Notes: generated from the sequence alone by a model not told the origin. Shown: positions 15,310-23,122, counted from the stretch's first letter. The stretch: 45,995 nt of DNA from REEB95 sp035934995 (GCA_035934995.1 DASYXI010000044.1:1-45995); one strand, 5' to 3'. Numbers and translations are program-made.

Positions 15310-16974
15310 TCACGCCTTGGCGTAGCTGTCGCGTAACCCCACAGTTCGATTGAACACAGGCTTGCCCGGCGCGCTGTCGGCGTCGCGCACGAAATAGCCC
15401 TGGCGCTCGAACTGCACTGGCGCGTCATCGTCATCGGCGAGCGCCGGCTCAAGCCGCGCGTCCTTGATCGCTTCGAGCGAGTTGGGATTGAGCGCGGTGA
15501 GCAAATTGGCCGGATCGGGATCGGGCCGAGTGAAGAGCGGATTGTAGAGCCGCACCTCGGCCGTCACCGCCTCCTTGGCCGCGACCCAATGCAGCGTCGC
15601 CTGCACCTTGCGGCCGTCGGGCGCGTTGCCGCCTTTTGTTGCTGGATCATAGGTACAGCGTAATTCCGTCACCTCGCCGGCGGCGTTTTTCACCACGTCC
15701 TTGCAGGTGACGAAATAGGCGTAGCGCAGGCGGACTTCCTTGCCCGGCGACAGGCGATAGAATTTCTTCGGCGGGTTCTCCATGAAATCGTCGCGCTCGA
15801 CATACAGCTCGCGGCCGAACGGCACCGGACGCGCGCCGCGCGCGGGATCGTCGGGATGGTTGACCGCATCGAGCAGCTCGCTCTTGCCCTCGGGATAGTT
15901 CTCGATCACCACCTTGAGCGGCCGCAGCACGCCCATGCGCCGTTGCGCCGATTTGTTGAGCGCCTCGCGCACGGCGAAATCGAACAGGCCCAGGTCGACC
16001 GTCGAATTCGCCTTGGCGACGCCGATACGGCCGACGAAATCGCGGATTGCCGCGGGCGGCACGCCACGCCGGCGCAAGCCGGCGAGCGTCGGCATGCGCG
16101 GATCGTCCCACCCCGTCACGCGCTTGTCCTGCACCAGCTGCGTCAGGAACCGCTTCGACAGCACGGTGTAGCCGAGATTGAGCCGGGCGAATTCGTATTG
16201 ATGCGGCTGCGACGGCACCGGCAGGTTGGCGATGAACCAGTCGTAAAGCGGCCGGTGATCTTCGAACTCGAGGGTGCAGATCGAATGGGTGATGCCTTCG
16301 ATCGCATCGGACTGGCCGTGCGCGAAATCGTAGGTCGGATAGATCGACCATTTTTTGCCGGTGCGCGGATGCTCGGCGTGCAGGATGCGGTAAAGCACCG
16401 GATCGCGCAGGTTGATGTTGCCGCTGGCCATGTCGATCTTGGCGCGCAGCACCCGCGCGCCGTTGGGGAATTCGCCGGCGCGCATACGTCGTAAAAGTTC
16501 GAGATTTTCATCGACGCTGCGGTTGCGGAACGGGCTTTCCTGGCCCGGCTCGGTCAGCGTGCCGCGCATCTTGGTCATTTCGTCGGGCGATGTGTCATCC
16601 ACATATGCTTTTCCGCCGCGGATCAGCTGCTCGGCCCATTCGTAGAGCCGCTCGAAATAATCCGAGGCGTGATGGAGATGCGCGCCCCAATCGAAGCCGA
16701 GCCAACGCACGTCGCGCTCGATCGCGTCGATGAATTCCTGCGCTTCCTTCGCCGGATTGGTGTCGTCGAAGCGCAGATGGCAGACGCCGCCGTATTCCTT
16801 GGCGATGCCGAAGTTGAGGCAGATCGACTTGGCGTGGCCGATATGGAGATAGCCGTTGGGCTCGGGCGGAAAGCGCGTCACCACGCTTTTGACGCGGCCC
16901 GATTTGAGATCGGCCTCGACGATATCGCGGATGAAGTCGCGGCCGGGCGCGGCGGCGGTATCGGGCGGGGTCAT
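15310..16974 (-). CDS. glnS: Glutamine--tRNA ligase
   Basis: 554 residues, matching bacterial GlnRS. It charges tRNA-Gln directly. The class I motif is in FPPEPNGYLHIGHAKSICLN; the catalytic domain continues with LRFDDTNPAKE; the KMSKS counterpart is VLSKRFL; the C-terminal anticodon-binding beta barrels run from about residue 340 (MGVLRPLKVVIENYP) to the end (VFNRTVGLRDSYAKA). The PEPNG form and tail distinguish GlnRS from GluRS. Most alphaproteobacteria form Gln-tRNA by GluRS plus GatCAB, so a GlnRS suggests an ancient transfer, although several Bradyrhizobium-like lineages are believed to carry one. It converges on the LpxR-like gene with a 3-base gap. Confidence 0.95.
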   Translation of the reverse strand: MTPPDTAAAPGRDFIRDIVEADLKSGRVKSVVTRFPPEPNGYLHIGHAKSICLNFGIAKEYGGVCHLRFDDTNPAKEAQEFIDAIERDVRWLGFDWGAHLHHASDYFERLYEWAEQLIRGGKAYVDDTSPDEMTKMRGTLTEPGQESPFRNRSVDENLELLRRMRAGEFPNGARVLRAKIDMASGNINLRDPVLYRILHAEHPRTGKKWSIYPTYDFAHGQSDAIEGITHSICTLEFEDHRPLYDWFIANLPVPSQPHQYEFARLNLGYTVLSKRFLTQLVQDKRVTGWDDPRMPTLAGLRRRGVPPAAIRDFVGRIGVAKANSTVDLGLFDFAVREALNKSAQRRMGVLRPLKVVIENYPEGKSELLDAVNHPDDPARGARPVPFGRELYVERDDFMENPPKKFYRLSPGKEVRLRYAYFVTCKDVVKNAAGEVTELRCTYDPATKGGNAPDGRKVQATLHWVAAKEAVTAEVRLYNPLFTRPDPDPANLLTALNPNSLEAIKDARLEPALADDDDAPVQFERQGYFVRDADSAPGKPVFNRTVGLRDSYAKA

Positions 16975-17023
16975 GGCGCGCTCAATTTAGCCATTAACCG
17001 CGCAAAGCGAAGCCAGAAATTCG

Positions 17024-17102
17024 CACCACGGAGGCACGGAGAGCACGGAGGCAAACAATGTCGTGCTCCGCCGGTCTCCGTGATCTTCGTGTCTCCGTGG
17101 TG
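17024..17102. repeat. Dispersed palindromic repeat, family C
   Basis: Arms CACCACGGAG (17024-17033) and CTCCGTGGTG (17093-17102) are perfect inverted copies, and the interior continues the pairing (GCACGGAGAGCACGGAG against CTCCGTGATCTTCGTG). This 'caccacggaggcacggag' sequence recurs widely in unrelated bacterial genomes. It fills the gap between nadE and glnS. Confidence 0.8.
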
Positions 17103-17112
17103 ATGGTCTGCG

Positions 17113-18828
17113 TCACTTCGACGACGCCGGCGTCGGCGCGCGCGGCGTTTCGCCGGGATCGAATTCGACGGAAGGCGCCGCCGCCGTGAAGGCGTTGGTA
17201 ATCGGATAACGGCGGTCGCGGCCGAAGGCGCGACGGGTGATCTTGACGCCGGGCGGCGCCTGGCGGCGCTTGTATTCGGCGCGGTCGAGCATCGCCCACA
17301 CCTTCCGCACCGTCTCCTCGGCGAAGCCCTGCTTGACGGTGTCGGCCACCGCCATGTCGCGCTCGATCAGGCACGCCAAGATGCCGTCGAGCGTCGCATA
17401 GGGCGGCAGCGTGTCCTGATCGGTCTGGTTGGGCCTGAGCTCGGCGGTCGGCGCCTTGGTCAGCACGCGCTCGGGCATGACGCGGCCGGCGGGGCCGAGG
17501 AAATCGTCCGGGCGGTTCGCATTTCGCCAACGACAAAGCGCATAGACGGTCATCTTGTAGACGTCCTTCAAGACCGAATAGCCGCCGCACATGTCGCCAT
17601 AAAGCGTCGAATAACCGACCGACATCTCGGACTTGTTGCCGGTCGACAGCACCATCCAGCCGAACTTGTTGCTGAGCGCCATCAGGGTGATGCCGCGGGC
17701 GCGCGCCTGGATGTTTTCTTCGGTCGTGTCCGGCGCCCGGCCTTTGAAGGAATCCGCCAGAATCTTGTCGAACGCTTTCATCGCCAGCGATATCCCGATC
17801 GAGCGCAGCTCGCAGCCCAACAGCGTCGCCACCTCGGTCGCGTCCTCGACGCTCTCATGCGCGGTGAACGGCGACGGCATGACGACGCCATGCACCTTGT
17901 CGGGGCCGAGCGCATCGACCGCGATCGCCGCGGTCAGCGCGGAATCGACGCCGCCCGACAGGCCGATGACGACCCCGGGAAAGCGGTTCTTGCGCACGTA
18001 GTCGCGCAGGCCCAGCACCAGCGCGTGATAGATCGCGGCCTCGCCCTCTTCCGGCTTTTCGAGCGTGCCGGGTTCGACCGTCCAGCGCCGTCCGCGGTGC
18101 CATGTGGTCACCGGCTGCGCTTCGCGCCAGCTCGGCGCCTGGAGACGCAGGTTGAACGCCGTGTCGAGCGCGAACGAGGCGCCGTCGAACACCAACTCGT
18201 CCTGGCCGCCGACCTGGTTGACATAGAGCAGCGGTAGTCCGGTTTCCTTGACGCGCGCGACGGCGAGCGACACGCGTTCGCCCAGCTTGTCGGTTTCAAA
18301 GGGGGAGCCGTTGATGACAATGAGCAGATCGGCCCCCGATTCCTGGAGCGTCTCGGCGACGTCCTGCCTCCACATGTCCTCGCACACCATGACGCCGATC
18401 CGCACGCCCTTGAACGGGATCGGACCCGGCGGCGGGCCGGCGGCGAAGACGCGCTTCTCGTCGAAGACGCCGTAATTCGGCAGCTCGTGCTTGAAACGCA
18501 GCGCCGCCACCTTGCCGTCGGCCAAAAGCACCGCGGCGTTATAGAGCTTGCCGTCCTGGCGCCAGGGCGATCCCAGCAGCATCGCCGGCGCGTCTTTGGT
18601 CTCGCGGGCGAATTCCGTCACCGCGGCCTGACAGGCGGCGACAAACGCCGGCTTCAGAACCAAATCCTCGGGCGGATAGCCGGCGACGACGAGCTCGCTC
18701 GCGACTACGAGATCGGCGCCCTGCCCGCGCGCCTCGGCGAGCGCGCGGCGCAGCTTCGCCGCGTTGCCGGCAATGTCGCCGACCGTGGGGTTGAGTTGAG
18801 CGACCGAAATGACGAGCGAATCGACCAT
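17113..18828 (-). CDS. nadE: NAD+ synthase, glutamine-hydrolysing
   Basis: 571 residues. It converts nicotinate adenine dinucleotide, ATP and glutamine to NAD+. ATG 18828 (MVDSLVISVAQLNP) begins the conserved nitrilase-like glutaminase domain; a 13-residue extension to 18867 is not conserved. In this domain SELVVAGYPPEDL contains the catalytic Glu and VMVCEDMW the nucleophilic Cys. The synthetase domain begins near residue 285 with the P-loop GLSGGVDSALTA, followed by STGNKSEMSVGYSTLYGDMCGG and KAPTAELRPNQTDQDTLPPY. The two-domain layout means it can use glutamine rather than only ammonia. Upstream lies a palindromic repeat rather than another gene. Confidence 0.96.
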   Translation of the reverse strand: MVDSLVISVAQLNPTVGDIAGNAAKLRRALAEARGQGADLVVASELVVAGYPPEDLVLKPAFVAACQAAVTEFARETKDAPAMLLGSPWRQDGKLYNAAVLLADGKVAALRFKHELPNYGVFDEKRVFAAGPPPGPIPFKGVRIGVMVCEDMWRQDVAETLQESGADLLIVINGSPFETDKLGERVSLAVARVKETGLPLLYVNQVGGQDELVFDGASFALDTAFNLRLQAPSWREAQPVTTWHRGRRWTVEPGTLEKPEEGEAAIYHALVLGLRDYVRKNRFPGVVIGLSGGVDSALTAAIAVDALGPDKVHGVVMPSPFTAHESVEDATEVATLLGCELRSIGISLAMKAFDKILADSFKGRAPDTTEENIQARARGITLMALSNKFGWMVLSTGNKSEMSVGYSTLYGDMCGGYSVLKDVYKMTVYALCRWRNANRPDDFLGPAGRVMPERVLTKAPTAELRPNQTDQDTLPPYATLDGILACLIERDMAVADTVKQGFAEETVRKVWAMLDRAEYKRRQAPPGVKITRRAFGRDRRYPITNAFTAAAPSVEFDPGETPRAPTPASSK

Positions 18829-18886
18829 GACAGGGCGCACGCTAGGAGGCGTGCCGGAGGGTGTCAATCAGCCGCCGCACCAGGCA

Positions 18887-19012
18887 GTGTCTCAGTTTGC
18901 CTCATCCTGAGGGCCCTTTCGCCTCTCCTTCGAGACGACCGTCGCGGAGCGGCGGTCTCCTCAGGATGAGGCGAAAGGGTGTCTCGAAGGATATGGAGGC
19001 AAACCGAGACAC
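18887..19012. repeat. Dispersed palindromic repeat, family B
   Basis: Outer arms begin GTGTCTCAGTTTGCCTC (18887-18903) and end GAGGCAAACCGAGACAC (18996-19012), matching at 16 of 17 positions. Inside are CCTCATCCTGAGG, CCTTCGAGAC and their inverted partners CCTCAGGATGAGG and GTCTCGAAGG, so the whole 126 bases can fold into a branched hairpin. CCTCATCCTGAGG...GTCTCGAAGGATG is a recurrent element in alphaproteobacterial genomes. No coding frame is needed to explain it. Confidence 0.85.
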
Positions 19013-19038
19013 GACCCCGCGCCAGCGGCATCCACGCC

Positions 19039-19227
19039 TCAAACGACGTCGAATTCGCGCGCGATGATCGAGTTGGCCTCTTCATAGGAGAAGGCGTCGC
19101 GGACTTCGTCGGTAAAATGGATGATGTCGTTCGGATGCCAGCCGTGGGCGCGCGCGACGAGCTCGCAGGTTTCGAGCCGCTTCCAGATGTTCTCGCTATC
19201 GAACGAAACCTTGGGGCGCGCCGGCAT
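19039..19227 (-). CDS. Small conserved-looking hypothetical protein
   Basis: 62 residues (MPARPKVSFDSENIWKRLET...). AAAGGG is 2-3 bases before ATG 19227, close but usable. The sequence is acidic, without membrane segments or signal peptide, and reads as a compact folded domain: an amphipathic helix IWKRLETCELVARAHGW, then HPNDIIHFTDEVRDAFSYEEANSIIAREFDVV. I do not recognise a family. Codon use fits the neighbours and the opposite frames offer nothing better. It lies 58 bases downstream of the BNR-repeat gene and may be cotranscribed with it. Confidence 0.6.
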   Translation of the reverse strand: MPARPKVSFDSENIWKRLETCELVARAHGWHPNDIIHFTDEVRDAFSYEEANSIIAREFDVV

Positions 19228-19285
19228 GACCCTTTCTATCTAGGTCTTGCCGGGCGCAAGACAAGATATCAGGAGGGATCAGGGT

Positions 19286-20371
19286 TCAGGCGGCGAAGCG
19301 CACGACGTTGACCGGCGGCAGCCGCCCGTCGGGCGCGGTCCAGGTGTCGCCGGAATCTTCCGAAACCCATATACCGCCGCTGCTCGAGCCGAAGGCGAGC
19401 GTTGCGCCGTCGCTCGCGACGTCGAGACCGTGCCGCAGCACCAGGTCGTAGGCGTGGCGTTGCGGCAGGCCCTTGTTCAGCACGTCGAAGCTCCGGCCGC
19501 CGTCGCTCGTGCGTGCGACCACGATCTTGCCGTCGACCGGCACCCGCTTTTCGTCCTTGATCGCCGGCACGAACCACGCCGTTTGCTTGTCGCGCGGATG
19601 CGCGGCGACGGTGAAGCCGAACTTCGAGGGCTTGATCGCGGTGATCTCGCTCCAGCTGAGGCCCGAATCCTCCGAGCGGAAAACGCCGTTGTGATGCTGA
19701 CACCAGACGGTGTCGGGATGCGCGGCGCAGCGCGCCAGGCGATGGATGTCCATGGCGATCGGATCCTCGCGCCGCTCGGGCGGCATGTATTCGTTGTACA
19801 TGCCGCCGCGGTTCATGATGCGCCACGATTTTCCGGCGTCGTCGCTCGCCCAGACCCCGGCGGTCGAGACGCCGACACGAATCTTGTCGGGCTTGCGCGG
19901 ATCGACGAGCACCGCGCTGATGCCCGGCTGCTCGCCGCCGGCGACGCCCATCCATTGCTTGCGCTCGGGCATGGTCCACAGTTTTTCGACCAGCTTCCAG
20001 GTTTCGCCGGCATCGTCGGAGCGGAATAGCCCGCCGGGCATGGTGCCGGCCCACAGCCGGCCGCTGACGAAACCCGGCTCGAGCGCCCAGATCTTGCCGA
20101 GCGACCAGGGATGCGGATCGTCGGTCGCGTTATCGGGCTTGGCCGGAAACGTCGGCACGCCGAGTTCGCGCCAGGCCTTGCCTTCGCGCTTCCAGAGATG
20201 CGTGCCGAAATGGCCGAGATCGAGCGCCGCATATAATGCTCCGTCCAACGGCAACAGCGCCGAAACCGGCTCGCCGAGGAAGTGCACGTCGGCGATCTGC
20301 CACGCGCCTTTTCCCGTGCGCGCGATCTCGAACAGGCCCTTGCGGGTGCCGACATAGATGCGATCGGTCAT
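19286..20371 (-). CDS. BNR/Asp-box beta-propeller protein (sialidase-like fold)
   Basis: 361 residues without a signal peptide, so probably cytoplasmic. At least five Asp-box turns (S-x-D-x-G-x-x-W) are visible: SDDAGETW, SDDAGKSW, SEDSGLSW, TSDGGRSF and SEDSGDTW, spaced 45-80 residues apart, as in six- or seven-bladed propellers. The start MTDRIYVGTRKGLFEIAR is typical of a widespread prokaryotic family annotated as exo-alpha-sialidase or glycosyl hydrolase, but the catalytic Arg triad of true sialidases cannot be recognised. It is followed on the same strand by a small gene and preceded by a MoaD/ThiS-like gene, a pairing that suggests a shared, unknown process rather than glycan breakdown. 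Confidence 0.8.
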   Translation of the reverse strand: MTDRIYVGTRKGLFEIARTGKGAWQIADVHFLGEPVSALLPLDGALYAALDLGHFGTHLWKREGKAWRELGVPTFPAKPDNATDDPHPWSLGKIWALEPGFVSGRLWAGTMPGGLFRSDDAGETWKLVEKLWTMPERKQWMGVAGGEQPGISAVLVDPRKPDKIRVGVSTAGVWASDDAGKSWRIMNRGGMYNEYMPPERREDPIAMDIHRLARCAAHPDTVWCQHHNGVFRSEDSGLSWSEITAIKPSKFGFTVAAHPRDKQTAWFVPAIKDEKRVPVDGKIVVARTSDGGRSFDVLNKGLPQRHAYDLVLRHGLDVASDGATLAFGSSSGGIWVSEDSGDTWTAPDGRLPPVNVVRFAA

Positions 20372-20393
20372 GGGGTCACTCCATTCAACTCGG

Positions 20394-20482
20394 CGTCATT
20401 GCGAGGCTGCGCGCAGCGCGGCCGAAGCAATCCAGGCCGGAAACCTGTCCACTGGATTGCTTCGCCTGCGGCTCGCAATGAC
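20394..20482. repeat. Dispersed palindromic repeat, family A, copy 2 (intact)
   Basis: CGTCATTGCGAG (20394-20405) pairs with CTCGCAATGAC (20472-20482), and GAAGCAATCCAG (20424-20435) pairs perfectly with CTGGATTGCTTC (20452-20463). It is the better preserved of the two copies and lies between the MoaD-like gene and the BNR gene on their coding strand, where the RNA would form a long stem. Confidence 0.88.
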
Positions 20483-20490
20483 ACATCCAT

Positions 20491-20769
20491 TTATCCGCCC
20501 GTCAGCGCCTGAAACACGTAGATCTTGTCCGACACCGCCACCGGATCGCTCAACCGCGCCCGGTCGCGCACCGGCTTGCCGTTGACGTAGCAGGCGACGT
20601 GCCGGCGCAAACCGCCCTGGTCGTCGAGGACGTAGCCGCGCAGCGCCGGTCGCGACGCGAACACCACGCCGAGCGCCTCGCCCACCGTCGCGCCGCCGAC
20701 ATCGGCCGGCGGCGCCTGGAGAAAGCGCTCGAGCGCGCGGGTGAAGGCGACGGTCGGCACGTTGATCAC
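20491..20769 (-). CDS. MoaD/ThiS-family ubiquitin-like protein
   Basis: 92 residues from a GTG at 20769; no strong ribosome site, so the start is approximate. The pattern fits the beta-grasp sulfur-carrier family: INVPTVAFTRALERFL, TVGEALGVVFASRPALRGYVLDD, HVACYVNGKPV, SDKIYVFQALTGG. The C-terminal Gly-Gly is what E1-like enzymes adenylate to make a thiocarboxylate or conjugate. No moaE, thiG or E1 gene lies nearby. The neighbour is instead a BNR beta-propeller, so it may be a sulfur carrier or protein modifier for another pathway. Molybdopterin MoaD is usually ~80 residues; this one is slightly longer. Confidence 0.75.
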   Translation of the reverse strand: MINVPTVAFTRALERFLQAPPADVGGATVGEALGVVFASRPALRGYVLDDQGGLRRHVACYVNGKPVRDRARLSDPVAVSDKIYVFQALTGG

Positions 20770-20793
20770 CCCGCCACGCGCATCGAGCGCCGC

Positions 20794-21237
20794 CTACGCG
20801 GCGGTGCGAGAGCGCGCTTCTTCGGCGGGTGCGACATAGACCATCCACATGATGCCGAACTTGTCGGTCACCATGCCGAAGCGCGGCGAGAAGAACGTCT
20901 TGCCGAGCGGCATCATCACGTAGCCGCCTTCGAGCAGGCCGTTGAACATCCGATCCGCTTCGGCCTCGTTCGCGACGGTGAGCGACAGGCCGAAGCCGTC
21001 GAAGTGACTCATGCCGTCGACGCGGCACTGGCCATCGCCAGCGAAGACCACGGTATCGCCGATGCGGACGCGCGCGTGCATGACTTTGTCGGGCTGGAGG
21101 TTCGGCGGGTTGCCTTGCGGCTCGGGATTGTCCTTGAAACGCATCAGCATCGTCACTTCGGCGCCGAGCGCCTTTTTGTAGAACGCGAGCGCCTCGTCGC
21201 AGCGACCGTCGAAGAACAGATAAGGCTGTATCTGCAT
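20794..21237 (-). CDS. VOC/PhnB-like glyoxalase-fold protein
   Basis: 147 residues from ATG 21237, which has GGGAG 6 bases upstream. The frame is open to 21360, but that part overlaps the divergent promoter. The protein follows the PhnB-like (3-demethylubiquinone-9 methyltransferase-type) pattern: MQIQPYLFFDGRCDEALAFYKKALGAEV, MHARVRIGDTVVFAGD, GLSLTVANEAEADRMFNGLLEGG, and TFFSPRFGMVTDKFGIMWMVYV. These cytoplasmic proteins bind hydrophobic ligands or metals; few have known activity. Its promoter overlaps that of a divergent MarR regulator, suggesting direct control by that protein. Confidence 0.87.
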   Translation of the reverse strand: MQIQPYLFFDGRCDEALAFYKKALGAEVTMLMRFKDNPEPQGNPPNLQPDKVMHARVRIGDTVVFAGDGQCRVDGMSHFDGFGLSLTVANEAEADRMFNGLLEGGYVMMPLGKTFFSPRFGMVTDKFGIMWMVYVAPAEEARSRTAA

Positions 21238-21307
21238 GATTGCTCCCTTTCCCTTCCCGGGTTCCTGGGCTGGAGCGTGCGGGCCATACCCGCCCTCTGT
21301 CCAGCCC

Positions 21308-21348
21308 TTGACATTTACGTTGATACCAACATATTTAAGCCATGTCAA
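21308..21348. promoter_or_regulatory. Overlapping divergent promoters with MarR-type operator
   Basis: Plus strand: TTGACA (21308-21313), 17-base spacer, ATATTT (21331-21336), placing the transcript start at or next to the marR ATG. Minus strand: TTGACA (21348-21343), 17-base spacer, TATCAA (21325-21320), driving the VOC gene. Between them the palindrome GTTGATACCAAC (21319-21330, 10 of 12 symmetric) resembles MarR-family operators and overlaps both promoters. Confidence 0.65.
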
Positions 21349-21782
21349 ACGGCGTTTCATTCGCGGCCACGGTGCACGTGCGCGACACCTGCCTCTGCCT
21401 GCATCTCCAGCGCGCGGCGCGCGCGGTGGCGCGCCGGTTCGATACGGCGCTGCGGCCGCTCGGCCTGACCAACGGTCAATTCTCGCTGATGATGTCGCTC
21501 AACCGGCCGGCACCGCCGACCATGGGCGACGTCGCCACGCTTTTGGCGATGGATCGTACGACCCTCACCGCCGCGCTCAAGCCGCTCGAGCGGCGCGGCC
21601 TGATCGTGATCACCGTCGATCCCGCCGACAAGCGCAACCGGCGCCTCCAGCTGATGCCGGCCGGCCGCGCGCTGCTCGCCAAGGCGCTGCCGATCTGGAA
21701 ACGCACGCACGCCACGCTCGACAACGAACTCGGCTGGCCGAGCGCGGCGCGGCTGCGCGCCGATCTGCGCGGGCTGTCCTGA
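21342..21782 (+). CDS. MarR-family transcriptional regulator
   Basis: 146 residues. Winged-helix features: helix pair LQRAARAVARRFDTALRPLGLTNGQFSLMMSL, then the DNA-recognition region MGDVATLLAMDRTTLTAALKPLERRGLIVITVDPADKRNRRLQLMPAGRALL. The wing DPADKRNRRL is the classic MarR DxRxxR-like element. Three cysteines are present, two in the N-terminal arm (DTCLCLHL), which might make it thiol-responsive. ATG 21342 has no ribosome site and lies at the predicted transcript start, pointing to a leaderless mRNA. It likely represses itself and the divergent VOC gene. Confidence 0.9.
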   Translation: MSNGVSFAATVHVRDTCLCLHLQRAARAVARRFDTALRPLGLTNGQFSLMMSLNRPAPPTMGDVATLLAMDRTTLTAALKPLERRGLIVITVDPADKRNRRLQLMPAGRALLAKALPIWKRTHATLDNELGWPSAARLRADLRGLS

Positions 21783-21819
21783 GCCGGCATCGCCGGCCCA
21801 GGCTCATCCCGCCCCAGCG

Positions 21820-22842
21820 TCAGGGATGCTGATGGTCAGGCTCGCCGCCGCCCTGCGGCGGACCGCCACCGCCCGGTCCGCCTTCCGGCGGCGGATGGTG
21901 CTGTTCGCCCTGGCCTTGCGCTTCCGGACGACCCGGCTGCGGCGGACCATGCGGTGCGGCCTGGCCTTGCGCCACCGGATGACCCGGCTGCGAACCGTGC
22001 GGCGCTCCCTGGCCTTGCGCTTCCGGACGACCCGGCTGCGGCGGACCATGCGGCGCGGGCACATTGGCGCGCTGGACAGCTGGCCGCTGCTGCGGACGCT
22101 GCTGCTGCGGACGCAGGGGCGCGGCGCCTTCGGCGTGGACCACGCCACGGGCCTTGAACTGCGCCGGCCGCGGCGTCGCGGCGATCGCCGGACGACCGTG
22201 ATTCGTCGACGAGCGCATTGCCGGATTGGCCCGAGCCGTGTTCTCGTGCCGTTGCTGCAACGCCGTCGGCGCGACATGTGCTTCACGCGAGAACGACTCT
22301 TCCTGCGCCGTCGGCCGCGCGGTCAGGCCGCCTTGGCCGCCGTTGTAGCTGACGCGGGTGACGTTGACGTTGTTGACCACCGTCTTGTTGTAGACGTTGG
22401 TGATGTGCACGCCGCCGAAGTTGTTATAGGCGCGGTTGTAGAAAAAGCGGTCGCGATCCCAGTAGCCGCCGGCGTAACCGACGCCGATATAGCCGAAGCC
22501 ATAATTGATGCCGCCGTAATATCCAACGTGCGGGCCCCAATAGCCGCCGTGCCAGACATAGACGCCCTCGGCCCAACCCCAATAACCGGGAGTCCAGAGG
22601 AAACCGACCCGCGGCGGCCGCACCCAGGTGCCCGGCACCCAGTAATAGCCATAGGGTCCCCACACCCAATAGCCGGGGGCCCAAATCCAACCCGGTCCCG
22701 GGATCACCGGCTGCACATAGACCGGCAGCGGCGGCGGCGCGACGGTGATCGAGACCGCGACCTGCGCCTCGCCGGTACGCGGCAGCGCGATCACGGCGAG
22801 CGCCAACATCAACGGCAAAAGCAAACGGCGAATGCTGTGCAT
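21820..22842 (-). CDS. YXWGXW-repeat exported protein
   Basis: 340 residues. A signal peptide (MHSIRRLLLPLMLALAVIAL...GEA) leads into a Trp/Tyr/Gly-rich region at about 45-130 with repeated PGYWVWGPYGYYWVPGTW and PGYWGWAEGVYVWHGGYWGP units, the WxxGxW/YXWGXW repeat family found in many proteobacteria. Residues 135-170 are Asn/Val-rich (NNFGGVHITNVYNKTVVNNV). The last 140 residues are Pro/Gln/His-rich with three near-identical 16-17-residue tandem units. Probably an envelope or surface protein; no function is known. Low-complexity tails like this vary in length between strains. Confidence 0.85.
   Translation of the reverse strand: MHSIRRLLLPLMLALAVIALPRTGEAQVAVSITVAPPPLPVYVQPVIPGPGWIWAPGYWVWGPYGYYWVPGTWVRPPRVGFLWTPGYWGWAEGVYVWHGGYWGPHVGYYGGINYGFGYIGVGYAGGYWDRDRFFYNRAYNNFGGVHITNVYNKTVVNNVNVTRVSYNGGQGGLTARPTAQEESFSREAHVAPTALQQRHENTARANPAMRSSTNHGRPAIAATPRPAQFKARGVVHAEGAAPLRPQQQRPQQRPAVQRANVPAPHGPPQPGRPEAQGQGAPHGSQPGHPVAQGQAAPHGPPQPGRPEAQGQGEQHHPPPEGGPGGGGPPQGGGEPDHQHP
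21904..22053. repeat. Three tandem coding repeats, about 50 bases each
   Basis: Within the YXWGXW gene, residues 264-313 contain PHGPPQPGRPEAQGQGA, PHGSQPGHPVAQGQAA and PHGPPQPGRPEAQGQGE. The first and third DNA units are nearly identical; the middle one has diverged and lost a codon, suggesting duplication by slippage or recombination. Confidence 0.85.
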
Positions 22843-23064
22843 GACGGACCCTATTTATCGTTGCTGCAAATTAAGGCCGCACACGGCGCGGCGGAAAATT
22901 GGGGCCCATTCTATTCGGCAGATTATGGCGGCCCTATGGCGTCATGACGCCGCCGCACAGCGAAAATCCGGGTGACGGTGTCGCCTGGGTCCCGTCCGTT
23001 ATGATTGGCAGCGCTGACCTTATCCGGCGAGCGGCTGGCCGATCAGCCGACCGCACAAGCAATC

Positions 23065-23094
23065 GGCCGCACGCGCGCTTAAGCGCGTGTGGCC
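23065..23094 (-). terminator. Hairpin downstream of the peptidoglycan-binding gene
   Basis: A GC-rich inverted repeat centred on GCGCTTAAGCGC (GGCCGCACGCGCGCTT / AAGCGCGTGTGGCC) starts about 29 bases after that gene's stop. At least 11 bp pair, with one wobble. No T-run follows on the minus strand, so termination strength is uncertain. Confidence 0.4.
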
Positions 23095-23122
23095 GTCTTG
23101 CCGTCGATAACGAAGTTTCGGC

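Noticed and set aside
19286..20371. Calling the BNR protein a true sialidase
   Set aside because: Asp-box repeats define only the fold; no signal peptide and no recognisable Arg triad or Tyr/Glu pair.
21238..21360. 41-codon extension of the VOC protein
   Set aside because: It overlaps the divergent promoter and operator; GGGAG is placed for ATG 21237.
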